Notes: generated from the letters alone by a model not told the origin. Positions 1-6,191 are shown, counted from the stretch's first letter. The stretch is DNA of 6,191 nt from an uncultured Chloroflexota bacterium (GCA_902827055.1 CADEHD010000043.1:3996-10186), one strand, 5' to 3'. Numbers and translations are program-made.

Positions 1-170
1 CACCCCGCGGACGCGAGTGCATCGAGCACCAGGTGCAGCATCGGGCGCCCCGCGACCGGATGGAGGACCTTCGGGAGGGCGGAGTGCATCCGGGTCCCGC
101 GGCCCGCGGCCAGCACGACAGCGGTCCACCCCGCGTGGGCGGTACTGGGAGGCTGGTCCACGGAGTTCAC
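1..170 (-). CDS. glmU: Bifunctional UDP-GlcNAc pyrophosphorylase / GlcN-1-P acetyltransferase GlmU, N-terminus only
   Basis: Partial gene running off the left edge; 56 codons plus two bases are present. Translating the minus strand from a GTG at 170 gives a nucleotidyltransferase N-terminus: residues 17-28 read TAVVLAAGRGTRM-like (the G-x-G-T-R-M nucleotide-binding loop) and are followed by SALPKVLHPVAGRPML, with the Pro-Lys pair that contacts substrate in this family. The LPKVLHPVAGRPM wording matches GlmU much better than MobA, IspD or glucose-1-phosphate thymidylyltransferases. GlmU makes UDP-GlcNAc in the cytoplasm for peptidoglycan; the C-terminal acetyltransferase domain would lie outside the window, so bifunctionality is assumed. 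The start is uncertain: in-frame GTG codons also occur at 179 and 161, none has a good ribosome binding site, and the first ATG lies inside the nucleotide-binding loop and is too late. The gene is transcribed divergently from alaS. Confidence 0.8.
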   Translation of the reverse strand, partial: MNSVDQPPSTAHAGWTAVVLAAGRGTRMHSALPKVLHPVAGRPMLHLVLDALASAG

Positions 171-213
171 GGTGAGCACGCTGCCACCCCAACCGAACCG
201 ACGAGCGGCGGAG

Positions 214-243
214 GTTCTAGCGGGTCCGCGGTGGGATGGTCAG
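214..243 (-). promoter_or_regulatory. Possible glmU promoter
   Basis: Read on the minus strand, CTGACC (243-238) resembles a -35 element, and 18 bases later TAGAAC (219-214) resembles a -10 element. This would start transcription roughly 30 bases before the glmU start codon. Both hexamers are imperfect, and such matches arise by chance in a region this size, so this is only a suggestion. Confidence 0.25.
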
Positions 244-305
244 CCTCGATGGTCGGCCCCCAGGGTCGACATCCCTTGGCGAGAGAGGCTCCGCCGAGGG
301 CAGTG

Positions 306-311
306 TAGAAT
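306..311 (+). promoter_or_regulatory. Possible -10 element for the alaS operon
   Basis: TAGAAT is the best -10-like hexamer upstream of alaS in this GC-rich region. No recognisable -35 sits at 16-19 bases; the nearest TTG-containing hexamer, TTGGCG at 276-281, is 24 bases away and too far. If it is used, the transcript would start near 318, just before the dyad at 322-350, leaving a leader of about 130 nucleotides. Confidence 0.25.
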
Positions 312-321
312 CCGTTCGACG

Positions 322-350
322 GCGCCACGTGCACGTTCGGAACGTGGCGC
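322..350 (+). promoter_or_regulatory. Perfect 9-bp inverted repeat in the alaS leader region
   Basis: GCGCCACGT (322-330) is exactly complementary to ACGTGGCGC (342-350), separated by 11 bases. Inside it a second hairpin, CACGTTC (332-338) and GAACGTG (340-346) around a single G, is also perfect. The two share bases 342-346 and cannot form together. No T-run follows, so it is not an intrinsic terminator. It could be a dimeric repressor's operator or an RNA leader structure that switches between two folds. The sequence does not say which. Confidence 0.45.
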
Positions 351-431
351 GGTGCCGCTGGGTACCGGCCAATTGTACACAGCCGTCCAGACCCTTCCCA
401 CCCTGGGATTTCCCGATCCATACGTGCTGAT

Positions 432-435
432 GGAG
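432..435 (+). promoter_or_regulatory. Ribosome binding site of alaS
   Basis: GGAG lies 10 bases before the ATG at 446. It supports this start together with the protein, whose first residues (ITVDQLRETFLTYF) are the normal AlaRS N-terminus. Confidence 0.55.
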
Positions 436-445
436 TCGAAGCCGC

Positions 446-3223
446 ATGGCAATCACGGTCGACCAGCTTCGCGAGACGTTCTTGACGTATTTCGAGGGGC
501 GTGGGCACCTCCGGATCCCCTCATCGTCGCTGGTCCCTCACGGTGACCCGACGCTGCTGTTCACGACCGCCGGCATGGTGCAGTTCAAGCCCTACTTCAT
601 GGGGCTGGAGGACCCGCCGGCGCGTCGGATGACCTCCGTCCAGAAGTGCTTTCGCACGACGGACATCGAGGAAGTCGGAGATGCCTCGCACCTGACGTAC
701 TTCGAGATGCTCGGCAACTTCTCCGTCGGCGACTATTTCAAGCCCCAGGCCATCGAGTGGGCCTGGGACTTCCTCACCAACGTCCTCGGTATCGACGGCG
801 CGCGGCTGCTCGCGACCGTGTACGAGGACGACGACGAGGCGTTCGAGCTCTGGGCTGAGCGCGGCGTGCCGAGGGATCGCATCCACCGCTACACCGCCGA
901 GCAGGGCAACTTCTGGGGCCCGCCAGGCGACTCGGGGCCGTGCGGCCCGTGCTCGGAGCTGCACTACGACTTCGGCGAGGTGCCGAACTGCCCACGCTGC
1001 GCCGACGGGACGTGCCATCCTGACGTCGGCTGTGGGCGCTTCCTCGAGGTGTGGAACCTCGTCTTCATGGCCTACTTCCAGGACGAGGACGGCACGCGCA
1101 CACCGTTGCCCGCGCAGAACATCGATACCGGCGCCGGCCTCGAGCGGCTGGCGTGGGTGCTGCAGCAGGGCAACTCGGTCTACGACACCGACGAACTGCA
1201 CACCCTCGTGACTGCCGTCGCCGAGATCGCCGGGCGGGCGTACGACCCCGACGAGTCGCCCGAGGTGGCACGCGCCCTCCGCTCCATGGCCGAGCACGCC
1301 CGCGCGATCGCCTTCCTCGTGAACGACGGCGTGCTGCCTGCGAACGAAGGCCGCGGGTACGTGCTGCGTCGCGAGCTGCGTCGCGCGCTCTACTTCGCGC
1401 ACACCATCGGGATGCGCGAGCCGTTCCTGGAGCGGGCCGTGGATGTCGCCGTGGACGTCTCGAGTGCGCACTACCCGGAGCTCGTGCCGCAGCGTGCGTT
1501 CATTCGTCGCATCGCGGGCACCGAGGAGGCGCGCTTCCAGGCGACCCTCACCCGCGGGCTGGAGCTGCTGGACGACGTCATCTCGAGGGAACGCGAGTCG
1601 AAGCGGGTGCCGGGACGCGACATGTTCGTCCTCTACGACACCCACGGCCTGCCCCCCGAGCTGACCCGAGAGGTGGCGGCGGGCCTCGGCTTCGCCGTCG
1701 ACGAAGCGGGCTTCGAGGCCGAGATGGCCGCCCAGCGGGAGCGGTCGCGCGGGGAGCAGTTCGGCGGGGACGCCGAGGCCGACCGGGCGCAGCGGTACGT
1801 CGCCCTGGCCAGCGCGCTGGGCCTCGAGTCGCGGTTCGAGGGCTACGAGACCATGGCACTCGACTCCACCGTCGGCGCCGTCCTCATAGATGGCCAGCGC
1901 GTCGAGCACCTCGAGACCGGCCAGCGCGGCGAGGTGGTGCTCGCGGCCACCGCCTTCTACCCCGAGGGAGGCGGGCAGGTCGGCGACCGCGGGGAGATCG
2001 TGACTCCGACCGGGCGGTTCGGCGTCGAGGACACGCAGCGCTTCGGCGACGTGATCGTGCACGTCGGCGCCGTCCTCGAGGGCGCCGTGGGTACCGGCGA
2101 GCCCGCGCGAGCGCTCGTGGACCCCGAGTGGCGACTTGGCTCGATGCGCAACCACACCGCCACCCACCTGCTCCACGCAGCACTGCGATCTCAGCTCGGC
2201 ACCCATGTGCGACAGGCCGGGTCGTACGTGGGGCCCGACCGCCTGCGGTTCGACTACACGCACCCCGAGGCGCCGTCGCCAGAGGCGCTGCGCGCCGTGC
2301 AGCGCGTGGTGAATGCGCGGGTGCGCGACGACATTCGCCGCGAGACCCTGGAACTGCCGTTCGACCAGGCGATCGAGCGGGGCGCGATCGCCTTCTTCGA
2401 GGACCGCTATGCCGCCAACGTGCGGGTGGTCGAGTACTGCGCGCTGCCGGGCGATACGCACCACGGCCCCGGGGACCACGCCCACGGGGACCACGCGCAC
2501 GGGGATGGTGACCACGATCACGGTGGCCACGGCGACCACGACGCCGATTCCCACGGCGCGGCGTGCTTCAGCCGCGAGTTGTGCGGCGGAACACACCTGC
2601 ACTCAACCGGACAAGTTGGCATGTTTCAGATAGTGAGCGACAGCAGCATCGGCGCGGGGCTGCGCCGCCTTGAGGCCGTCACCGGCCCCGAGGCCGAGCG
2701 CCTGGTCGAGGAGCGTGCGGACATGGTCGCCGCGCTGTCGCAACGCTTCCGCGTCCCGGCGCTGGAGATCGGGGGGCGGATCGACGCGTTGGAGGCGCAG
2801 CTGAGCGAGGCCCAGCGCCGCATCGAGGAGCAGCGGCGCGCCGCCTCCTCCGGTGCCGCGGACAGCCTCGTCGATCGCGCGGAGCTGATCGGTGGCGTGC
2901 GCGTGCTGGGCGCCGTGGTCGAGGCAGAGACGTCGGATGACCTGCGCGCGATGGCGGACCGCCTGCGGCGGCAGCTCGGGAGCGCCGTCGTCGTGCTCGG
3001 GGCAGCGCCCGAGGGGCGGCCCGCGTTGCTGGTCGCGGCCACCGACGACGTCGTGGCGCGCGGTGTGCGCGCCGACGAGGTGGTGCGGGAGGGCGCCGCA
3101 GCCATCGGCGGGCGCGGTGGTGGACGACCGAACCTGGCGCAGGCTGGAGGCCGAGACGCGTCGAAGCTGGCGGAGGCAGTGGAAGTCGCGACGCGGCGCG
3201 TTCGCGAACTGCTGGGTACATAG
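446..3223 (+). CDS. alaS: Alanine--tRNA ligase (AlaRS)
   Basis: Charges tRNA-Ala with alanine in the cytoplasm and hydrolyses mischarged Ser- and Gly-tRNA-Ala. The 925-residue protein has all usual parts: class II catalytic core (residues 1-240) with motif 1 around SSSLVPHGDPTLLFTTAGM, motif 2 around FRTTDIEEVG to YFEMLGNFS, and motif 3 DTGAGLERL (227-235); a helical tRNA-binding region to about 460; a beta-barrel with FYPEGGGQVGDRG (504-516); the editing domain with zinc ligands H570 and H574 (NHTATHLLH) and C713 and H717 (CGGTH); a coiled coil around 770-800; and a C-terminal DHHA1 domain (about 815-925) with GGGRPNLAQAGG. It is longer than the usual 870-890 residues mainly because of a His/Asp/Gly-rich insertion at 671-704, just before C713. 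A Cys cluster (C182, C185, C190, C196) lies in the catalytic core. First gene of the plus-strand cluster. Confidence 0.98.
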   Translation: MAITVDQLRETFLTYFEGRGHLRIPSSSLVPHGDPTLLFTTAGMVQFKPYFMGLEDPPARRMTSVQKCFRTTDIEEVGDASHLTYFEMLGNFSVGDYFKPQAIEWAWDFLTNVLGIDGARLLATVYEDDDEAFELWAERGVPRDRIHRYTAEQGNFWGPPGDSGPCGPCSELHYDFGEVPNCPRCADGTCHPDVGCGRFLEVWNLVFMAYFQDEDGTRTPLPAQNIDTGAGLERLAWVLQQGNSVYDTDELHTLVTAVAEIAGRAYDPDESPEVARALRSMAEHARAIAFLVNDGVLPANEGRGYVLRRELRRALYFAHTIGMREPFLERAVDVAVDVSSAHYPELVPQRAFIRRIAGTEEARFQATLTRGLELLDDVISRERESKRVPGRDMFVLYDTHGLPPELTREVAAGLGFAVDEAGFEAEMAAQRERSRGEQFGGDAEADRAQRYVALASALGLESRFEGYETMALDSTVGAVLIDGQRVEHLETGQRGEVVLAATAFYPEGGGQVGDRGEIVTPTGRFGVEDTQRFGDVIVHVGAVLEGAVGTGEPARALVDPEWRLGSMRNHTATHLLHAALRSQLGTHVRQAGSYVGPDRLRFDYTHPEAPSPEALRAVQRVVNARVRDDIRRETLELPFDQAIERGAIAFFEDRYAANVRVVEYCALPGDTHHGPGDHAHGDHAHGDGDHDHGGHGDHDADSHGAACFSRELCGGTHLHSTGQVGMFQIVSDSSIGAGLRRLEAVTGPEAERLVEERADMVAALSQRFRVPALEIGGRIDALEAQLSEAQRRIEEQRRAASSGAADSLVDRAELIGGVRVLGAVVEAETSDDLRAMADRLRRQLGSAVVVLGAAPEGRPALLVAATDDVVARGVRADEVVREGAAAIGGRGGGRPNLAQAGGRDASKLAEAVEVATRRVRELLGT
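2471..2500 (+). repeat. Two-copy 15-bp tandem repeat inside alaS
   Basis: GGGGACCACGCCCAC (2471-2485) is followed at once by GGGGACCACGCGCAC (2486-2500), differing at one silent base. Each copy encodes Gly-Asp-His-Ala-His. The bases after it continue with degenerate GGNGACCAC-like units up to about 2540, encoding further Gly/Asp/His residues. This looks like an insertion that grew by in-frame slippage or duplication. Confidence 0.85.
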
Positions 3224-3241
3224 CGAAGGCAGTCTTCGACC

Positions 3242-5131
3242 ATGGCGACGTCACCTGCGGGCTGGCGGACTCGGGCGCAGGGAGCGCAGCTGGCGGCGCT
3301 CCGCCTCGCCTCGATGGCGGGCGTTGCGATCCGGGCCTGGGCGGCGCGGTCTGGGGCCTGGCTCGTGGCGTCCGCCCGGGACCTCGGTGGCACGCTGGAG
3401 GCCGGCCGACAACGCCTGGGGCCCGCGCTGACCGCGGGCCGTGAGCGCGCCGGCGTGTGGGCGCAGGTCGTGCGCACCGACCTCGGGGTCATCGCCGGGG
3501 GCGGCCTCGCGAGTGCCGCCCGTCGGGCGACGCCCCTCGCGCATGCCACGTGGCGAGGGCTCCGAGTGGCCGCGGTAACCGCCGCCGAGGCCACCCGCCG
3601 AGCGGGTAGAGAACTCCCCGCGCTGGTCGCGGGGATTGGAGCCGCACTCCCGCAACGCCAGCACACGTCCACGCTCGGGGCGCGCGTGCTCGCCGAGGGC
3701 GGGGACGACCTCGCCACGATCCTGGGGCGGATCGACGCCGCGGGCAGCCCTGACGTCGTGCTGGTCGTGCCCCGGGGCGTCGCTGCGCTCAGGACGCCCG
3801 CCGCGGGGACCCGTCCCGGGTGGCATGTGCGCCGGCGCGGGCTCGAGCTGATGGTGGTGGCGACCCGCGCCGAAGTGCGCGCCTACGCCGAGCAGACCGG
3901 GTTCGCCGCGGCCCGCACCTGGGGTGGGCTACCCGGCGCGCGCCGCGGTCTGTTGCCGGGCCTCGGAGTCACCGTCTGGCGCCCCGCGATCGCGATGATC
4001 GCCGGCCTCGGGGCCCTGGTGATGGGCATCGGATACGCCGTCCCCACCGCGCATGTCGAGATCGCTCCACCCTCGGAGCCGATCGAGCAGGAGGTGCAGC
4101 TGCGCATCAACCCGCTCGCCGCCGGCGTGGACGTCCGAGGGCTGACCGTGCCCGCGACGACCGTGCAGCGCACCGTCCGCGCCTCCGTCAGCGTTCCGAC
4201 GACCGGCACGGCGCGCGTCGGCGACCGCCCTGCCGGCGTCCGCCTCGAGTTCGCGAACGAGGGCACGAGCGCCATCGAAGTGGCCACCGGCACCGTCGTC
4301 CGCGACGAGGCACGGCGGGGCTTCAGCACTGTGAGCGCCGTGCGCGTCGAGCCGGGCGCCACCGCCGAGGTCGACGCGATCGCCCTGCGACCGGGTAGCG
4401 GTGGCAACGTCCCCCCGCAGACCCTCCGGTCGATCGAGGACCGGCCTGCTAGCCTCGCCGTGACGAACCCGGCACCGGCGCGCGGCGGCTCCGACCGGCC
4501 CACTGCCGGTGTCAGCCAGGCAGATGTCGATCGCGCGCGCCAGCAGGCCGAGGGCGTGCTCGCGCGGGTGGCAGCGAGGCAGATCGCGGCCGAGCACGAA
4601 GGCGGACTCGTCGTCGGCGAGTCGATGACGATCGCGATCATCGCCTCGGAGCCGCTGATGCAGCTCGAGGAGGCGGCTGAGTCGTTCGTCGCCGAGTACG
4701 TCGCGCGCGTCTCGGTGGTGGTGGTACCGCCGGAGGCCACGCGCACCTTCGCCGAGCGCTACCTCGCGGACCGCGCGCCGAACGGCCGCGAGCTCGTGCG
4801 CGGCGCCTCGACAGTACGTGTCATTGGGGAGCCCTCGAGCGACGGCGGTCGGATCGTCGCCGACGTCGTGCTGACCGGTGCGACCGTCGCGAAGCTCGAC
4901 CGCGACGCCATGGCCGAGGCGATCGCCGGGGCGAGCGCTCCAGACGCGCAGGCCGCCCTGCGCGAGCGGCTGCGACTCGCCTCGGACCCCGGGGTCACCA
5001 TCAGCCCCGCCTGGTTGCCGTGGCCGTGGCTCCCGAGCCGGTCGAGTCGCATCACGTTCGCGGTCACGCCCGCGCCGAAGGCCACCGCGACGCCCAGCGC
5101 ACCCGTGGCCGGCAGCGCCGGCGCACCGTGA
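3242..5131 (+). CDS. Single-pass membrane protein with baseplate-J-like extracytoplasmic region, function unknown
   Basis: 629 residues. Residues 1-145 are Ala/Arg-rich and probably amphipathic helices. Residues 150-225 (GGDDLATILGRIDAAG, DVVLVVPRGVAALRT, LELMVVATRAEVRAYAEQTGF) alternate beta strands and helices like a small Rossmann-type fold. A membrane helix spans about 247-268 with no signal peptide, so the N-terminus should be cytoplasmic. After it come beta-rich segments: VPATTVQRTVRASVSVPTTG (303-322), a stretch typed like FANEGTSAIEVATGTVV (337-353), GSGGNVP (385-391), a helical part (425-452), another alpha/beta region to 560, the Trp/Pro-rich WLPWPWLPSR (591-600) and an Ala/Pro/Thr tail. 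From memory this order resembles Chloroflexota proteins annotated baseplate J/gp47 family; there is no phage tail context here. The gene starts 18 bp after alaS with a weak GAAGG at 3225-3229; an in-frame ATG at 3314 is an alternative start. Its stop overlaps ruvX. Confidence 0.85.
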   Translation: MATSPAGWRTRAQGAQLAALRLASMAGVAIRAWAARSGAWLVASARDLGGTLEAGRQRLGPALTAGRERAGVWAQVVRTDLGVIAGGGLASAARRATPLAHATWRGLRVAAVTAAEATRRAGRELPALVAGIGAALPQRQHTSTLGARVLAEGGDDLATILGRIDAAGSPDVVLVVPRGVAALRTPAAGTRPGWHVRRRGLELMVVATRAEVRAYAEQTGFAAARTWGGLPGARRGLLPGLGVTVWRPAIAMIAGLGALVMGIGYAVPTAHVEIAPPSEPIEQEVQLRINPLAAGVDVRGLTVPATTVQRTVRASVSVPTTGTARVGDRPAGVRLEFANEGTSAIEVATGTVVRDEARRGFSTVSAVRVEPGATAEVDAIALRPGSGGNVPPQTLRSIEDRPASLAVTNPAPARGGSDRPTAGVSQADVDRARQQAEGVLARVAARQIAAEHEGGLVVGESMTIAIIASEPLMQLEEAAESFVAEYVARVSVVVVPPEATRTFAERYLADRAPNGRELVRGASTVRVIGEPSSDGGRIVADVVLTGATVAKLDRDAMAEAIAGASAPDAQAALRERLRLASDPGVTISPAWLPWPWLPSRSSRITFAVTPAPKATATPSAPVAGSAGAP

Positions 5132-5535
5132 GGTGGCTGGGCATCGACCCGGGCGAGGCGCGCGTCGGGATTGCCGCCTGCGACGAGGATGAGCGGATCG
5201 CGGTACCCATCGAGATCGTGCCGGCCGCCGCGGCGTTCCCGGCGATCCGCGCGATCGCAGCTCGCGAGGGCGTGGGCGGTATCGTGATCGGCCTCGCCGT
5301 GTCGATGGACGGCTCCGAGGGGCCACAGGCCGAGCGGGCTCGCCGCCTGGGCGAGCGACTCGAACGAGCGCTGTCGTTGCCCGTAGCCTATGAGGACGAG
5401 CGGCTGACCTCGACGGCCGCGGAACGCGACCCGCTGGGAGGCAGGTCGCGCGGGCCGCGTGACGACGTCGCTGCGGCGCTGATCTTGCAGCAGTTCATTG
5501 ACCGCCGGCGGCTCGCGGCCGCTCGGATGGTCTGA
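5128..5535 (+). CDS. ruvX: Putative pre-16S rRNA nuclease / Holliday junction resolvase-like RuvX (YqgF)
   Basis: 135 residues, close to the family norm of about 138. YqgF proteins have an RNase H-like fold and are implicated in maturing the 16S rRNA 5' end; a Holliday-junction role is proposed from fold similarity. Visible motifs: WLGIDPGEARVGIA at the N-terminus with the first catalytic Asp (D7); VIGLAVSMDGSEGPQAERAR (53-72), the family's GLP-x-x-x-DG-x-E region with Ala in place of Pro; YEDERLTSTAAER (88-100); and RDDVAAALILQQFID (111-125) with the last acidic pair. The segment between DER and that pair is about five residues shorter than in E. coli YqgF. The GTG start at 5128 was chosen because it begins exactly at the family N-terminus and forms a GTGA overlap with the preceding stop. 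A longer in-frame ATG at 5020 would add 36 residues without family resemblance. No Shine-Dalgarno is visible, so translation is probably coupled to the upstream gene. Confidence 0.93.
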   Translation: MRWLGIDPGEARVGIAACDEDERIAVPIEIVPAAAAFPAIRAIAAREGVGGIVIGLAVSMDGSEGPQAERARRLGERLERALSLPVAYEDERLTSTAAERDPLGGRSRGPRDDVAAALILQQFIDRRRLAAARMV

Positions 5536-5559
5536 CCGTGGCCACGACGGACGAAGCGC

Positions 5560-5565
5560 AGGAGG
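5560..5565 (+). promoter_or_regulatory. Ribosome binding site deciding the mltG start
   Basis: AGGAGG is a full Shine-Dalgarno match, the strongest in the window, four bases before the TTG at 5570. The next in-frame starts (ATG at 5588 and 5600) lie 22 and 34 bases beyond it, too far for this site. The spacing to TTG is slightly short but workable. Confidence 0.6.
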
Positions 5566-5569
5566 CGCC

Positions 5570-6191
5570 TTGAGCCGGAAGCAGACGATGCGGGTATCGA
5601 TGTCCGGTGTCGTGCGATTGGCGATCGCGCTGGCAGTGATCGCTGTTGCGGGCTGGCTCATGGGGGACAGCGCGACCGGGGCCGCCGCGCGACTGCGCGA
5701 GGTCGCGCCGCCGGCGGGCGAGCCGATGGACACGTCGCGGTTCGTGCGCGTGGTCGTGCCGCAGGGCAGCTCAGGCGACGCCATCGCCACGCTGCTCGCC
5801 GAGGCAGGCGTCCTCTCGGATGCGCAGCGCTTCCGCGCCGTGCTCGCGAGCAGCGGCGCCGCCTCCGAGCTGCAGGCCGGGTGCTACGAGCTCCATCCCC
5901 GCACGCCCGCGCTCGAGGTCATCCGCCGCATGCGCGACGGGCTGACGACCACGCGCACGCTCGTCGTGCCGGAGGGCCTCCGTCCGGAAGAGGTGGCCGA
6001 GCGAGGCGTCGCCGCCGGCATCGGGACCCCCGCCCAGTGGGCTGCGGCCCTGCGCACCGTCGAGGCGGAGCCGGGCCCGGCCGGCCGTCCCGCGTCGGCC
6101 TCGCTGGTGGGGTACCTCTTCCCCGCCGCGTACGGACTCGAGTGCGACACCACCCCCGAGACGCTGGTCCGCGCGATGGTGCGCACGTTCG
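5570..6191 (+). CDS. mltG: Endolytic murein transglycosylase MltG (YceG family), N-terminal part
   Basis: Truncated by the right edge: 207 codons plus one base are present. MltG is a membrane-anchored lytic transglycosylase that cuts nascent peptidoglycan strands and so limits their length. Seen here: a short basic N-terminus, one membrane helix (about residues 14-31, VVRLAIALAVIAVAGWLMG), a LysM-like segment (57-109: FVRVVVPQGSSGDAIATLL to LQAGCYEL), the linking strand LVVPEGLRPEEVAERG (131-146), and SLVGYLFPAAYGL (178-190), matching the family's LEGYLFPDTY. The Glu in LEG is Val and the Asp-Thr pair is Ala-Ala here. The catalytic Glu region lies beyond the window, so activity cannot be judged. 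The start is taken as TTG because of the AGGAGG before it; ATG at 5588 or 5600 would still keep the membrane helix. It follows ruvX by 34 bp. Confidence 0.92.
   Translation, partial: MSRKQTMRVSMSGVVRLAIALAVIAVAGWLMGDSATGAAARLREVAPPAGEPMDTSRFVRVVVPQGSSGDAIATLLAEAGVLSDAQRFRAVLASSGAASELQAGCYELHPRTPALEVIRRMRDGLTTTRTLVVPEGLRPEEVAERGVAAGIGTPAQWAAALRTVEAEPGPAGRPASASLVGYLFPAAYGLECDTTPETLVRAMVRTF

Larger units (their letters stand above)
171..445. other. Divergent intergenic region between glmU and alaS
   Basis: This 275-bp stretch contains no convincing gene. Open frames through it on both strands have no family resemblance and run into the neighbouring genes out of frame. It must carry the start signals for both flanking genes. 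I see one weak promoter-like pair for glmU, a TAGAAT hexamer on the alaS side, a strong dyad at 322-350, and short alternative stems around 400-414. No T-box core, the conserved leader element of many Gram-positive aminoacyl-tRNA synthetase genes, was found. Confidence 0.6.

Noticed and set aside
235..254. Direct repeat GATGGTC at 235-241 and 248-254
   Set aside because: Seven bases repeated once at 13-bp spacing; not distinguishable from chance without comparison to relatives.
312..445. T-box riboswitch controlling alaS
   Set aside because: No T-box core (AGGGUGGNACCGCG-like) and no terminator/antiterminator pair; the dyad at 322-350 has no U-tract.
172..546. 124-codon plus-strand frame covering the alaS leader and start
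   Set aside because: It overlaps the well-supported start of alaS in another frame and has no recognisable motif or ribosome binding site.
1051..2511. 486-codon plus-strand frame inside alaS
   Set aside because: Extremely Arg/Ala-rich out-of-frame translation of alaS with no family motifs.
2456..2557. Frameshift or assembly error creating the His-rich segment
   Set aside because: The reading frame is continuous, conserved AlaRS motifs resume in frame directly after it, and the DNA shows in-frame repeat units.
521..2602. 693-codon open frame antisense to alaS
   Set aside because: It lies wholly opposite alaS, shows no recognisable family, and long antisense frames are expected in GC-rich genes with strong third-position G/C bias.
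3242..5131. Phage tail or contractile injection system component
   Set aside because: The baseplate-J-like similarity has no tail, sheath or hub genes nearby, and the protein has a central membrane helix, which tail baseplate proteins lack.

Overview
This is a GC-rich bacterial chromosome segment made of housekeeping genes, with one lineage-type membrane protein between them. The best guess for the source is Chloroflexota or a neighbouring high-GC phylum such as Dormibacterota or Limnocylindria-type lineages. That rests mainly on the 629-residue protein, whose layout (nucleotide-binding-like N-terminal part, one membrane helix, baseplate-J-like beta repeats, Trp/Pro-rich tail) resembles proteins I know from Chloroflexota. 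The assignment is inference, not proof.

Layout: the left edge (1-170, minus strand) holds the N-terminus of a sugar nucleotidyltransferase, very probably GlmU. A divergent intergenic region (171-445) separates it from a plus-strand cluster that runs to the right edge: alaS (446-3223), a membrane-anchored baseplate-J-like protein (3242-5131), ruvX (5128-5535) and the first 207 codons of mltG (5570 to the window end). Spacings within the cluster are 18 bp, a 4-base GTGA overlap, and 34 bp. No terminator-like structure lies between the genes, so a single transcript is likely. An alaS-ruvX-mltG order is, from memory, common in high-GC Gram-positive and related bacteria; here one extra gene is inserted between alaS and ruvX.

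Functionally the genes cover cell-wall precursor synthesis (GlmU), tRNA charging (AlaRS), nucleic-acid processing (RuvX) and glycan-strand termination (MltG). The membrane protein has no known role and is the only true unknown.

No clearly new biological system is visible: no CRISPR array, mobile element, defence cluster, tRNA or riboswitch. The points most worth a second look are a histidine/aspartate/glycine-rich insertion in the AlaRS editing domain directly before its zinc-binding Cys-Gly-Gly-Thr-His motif, a perfect 9-bp dyad with an alternative inner hairpin in the alaS leader, and the membrane protein embedded in the operon.
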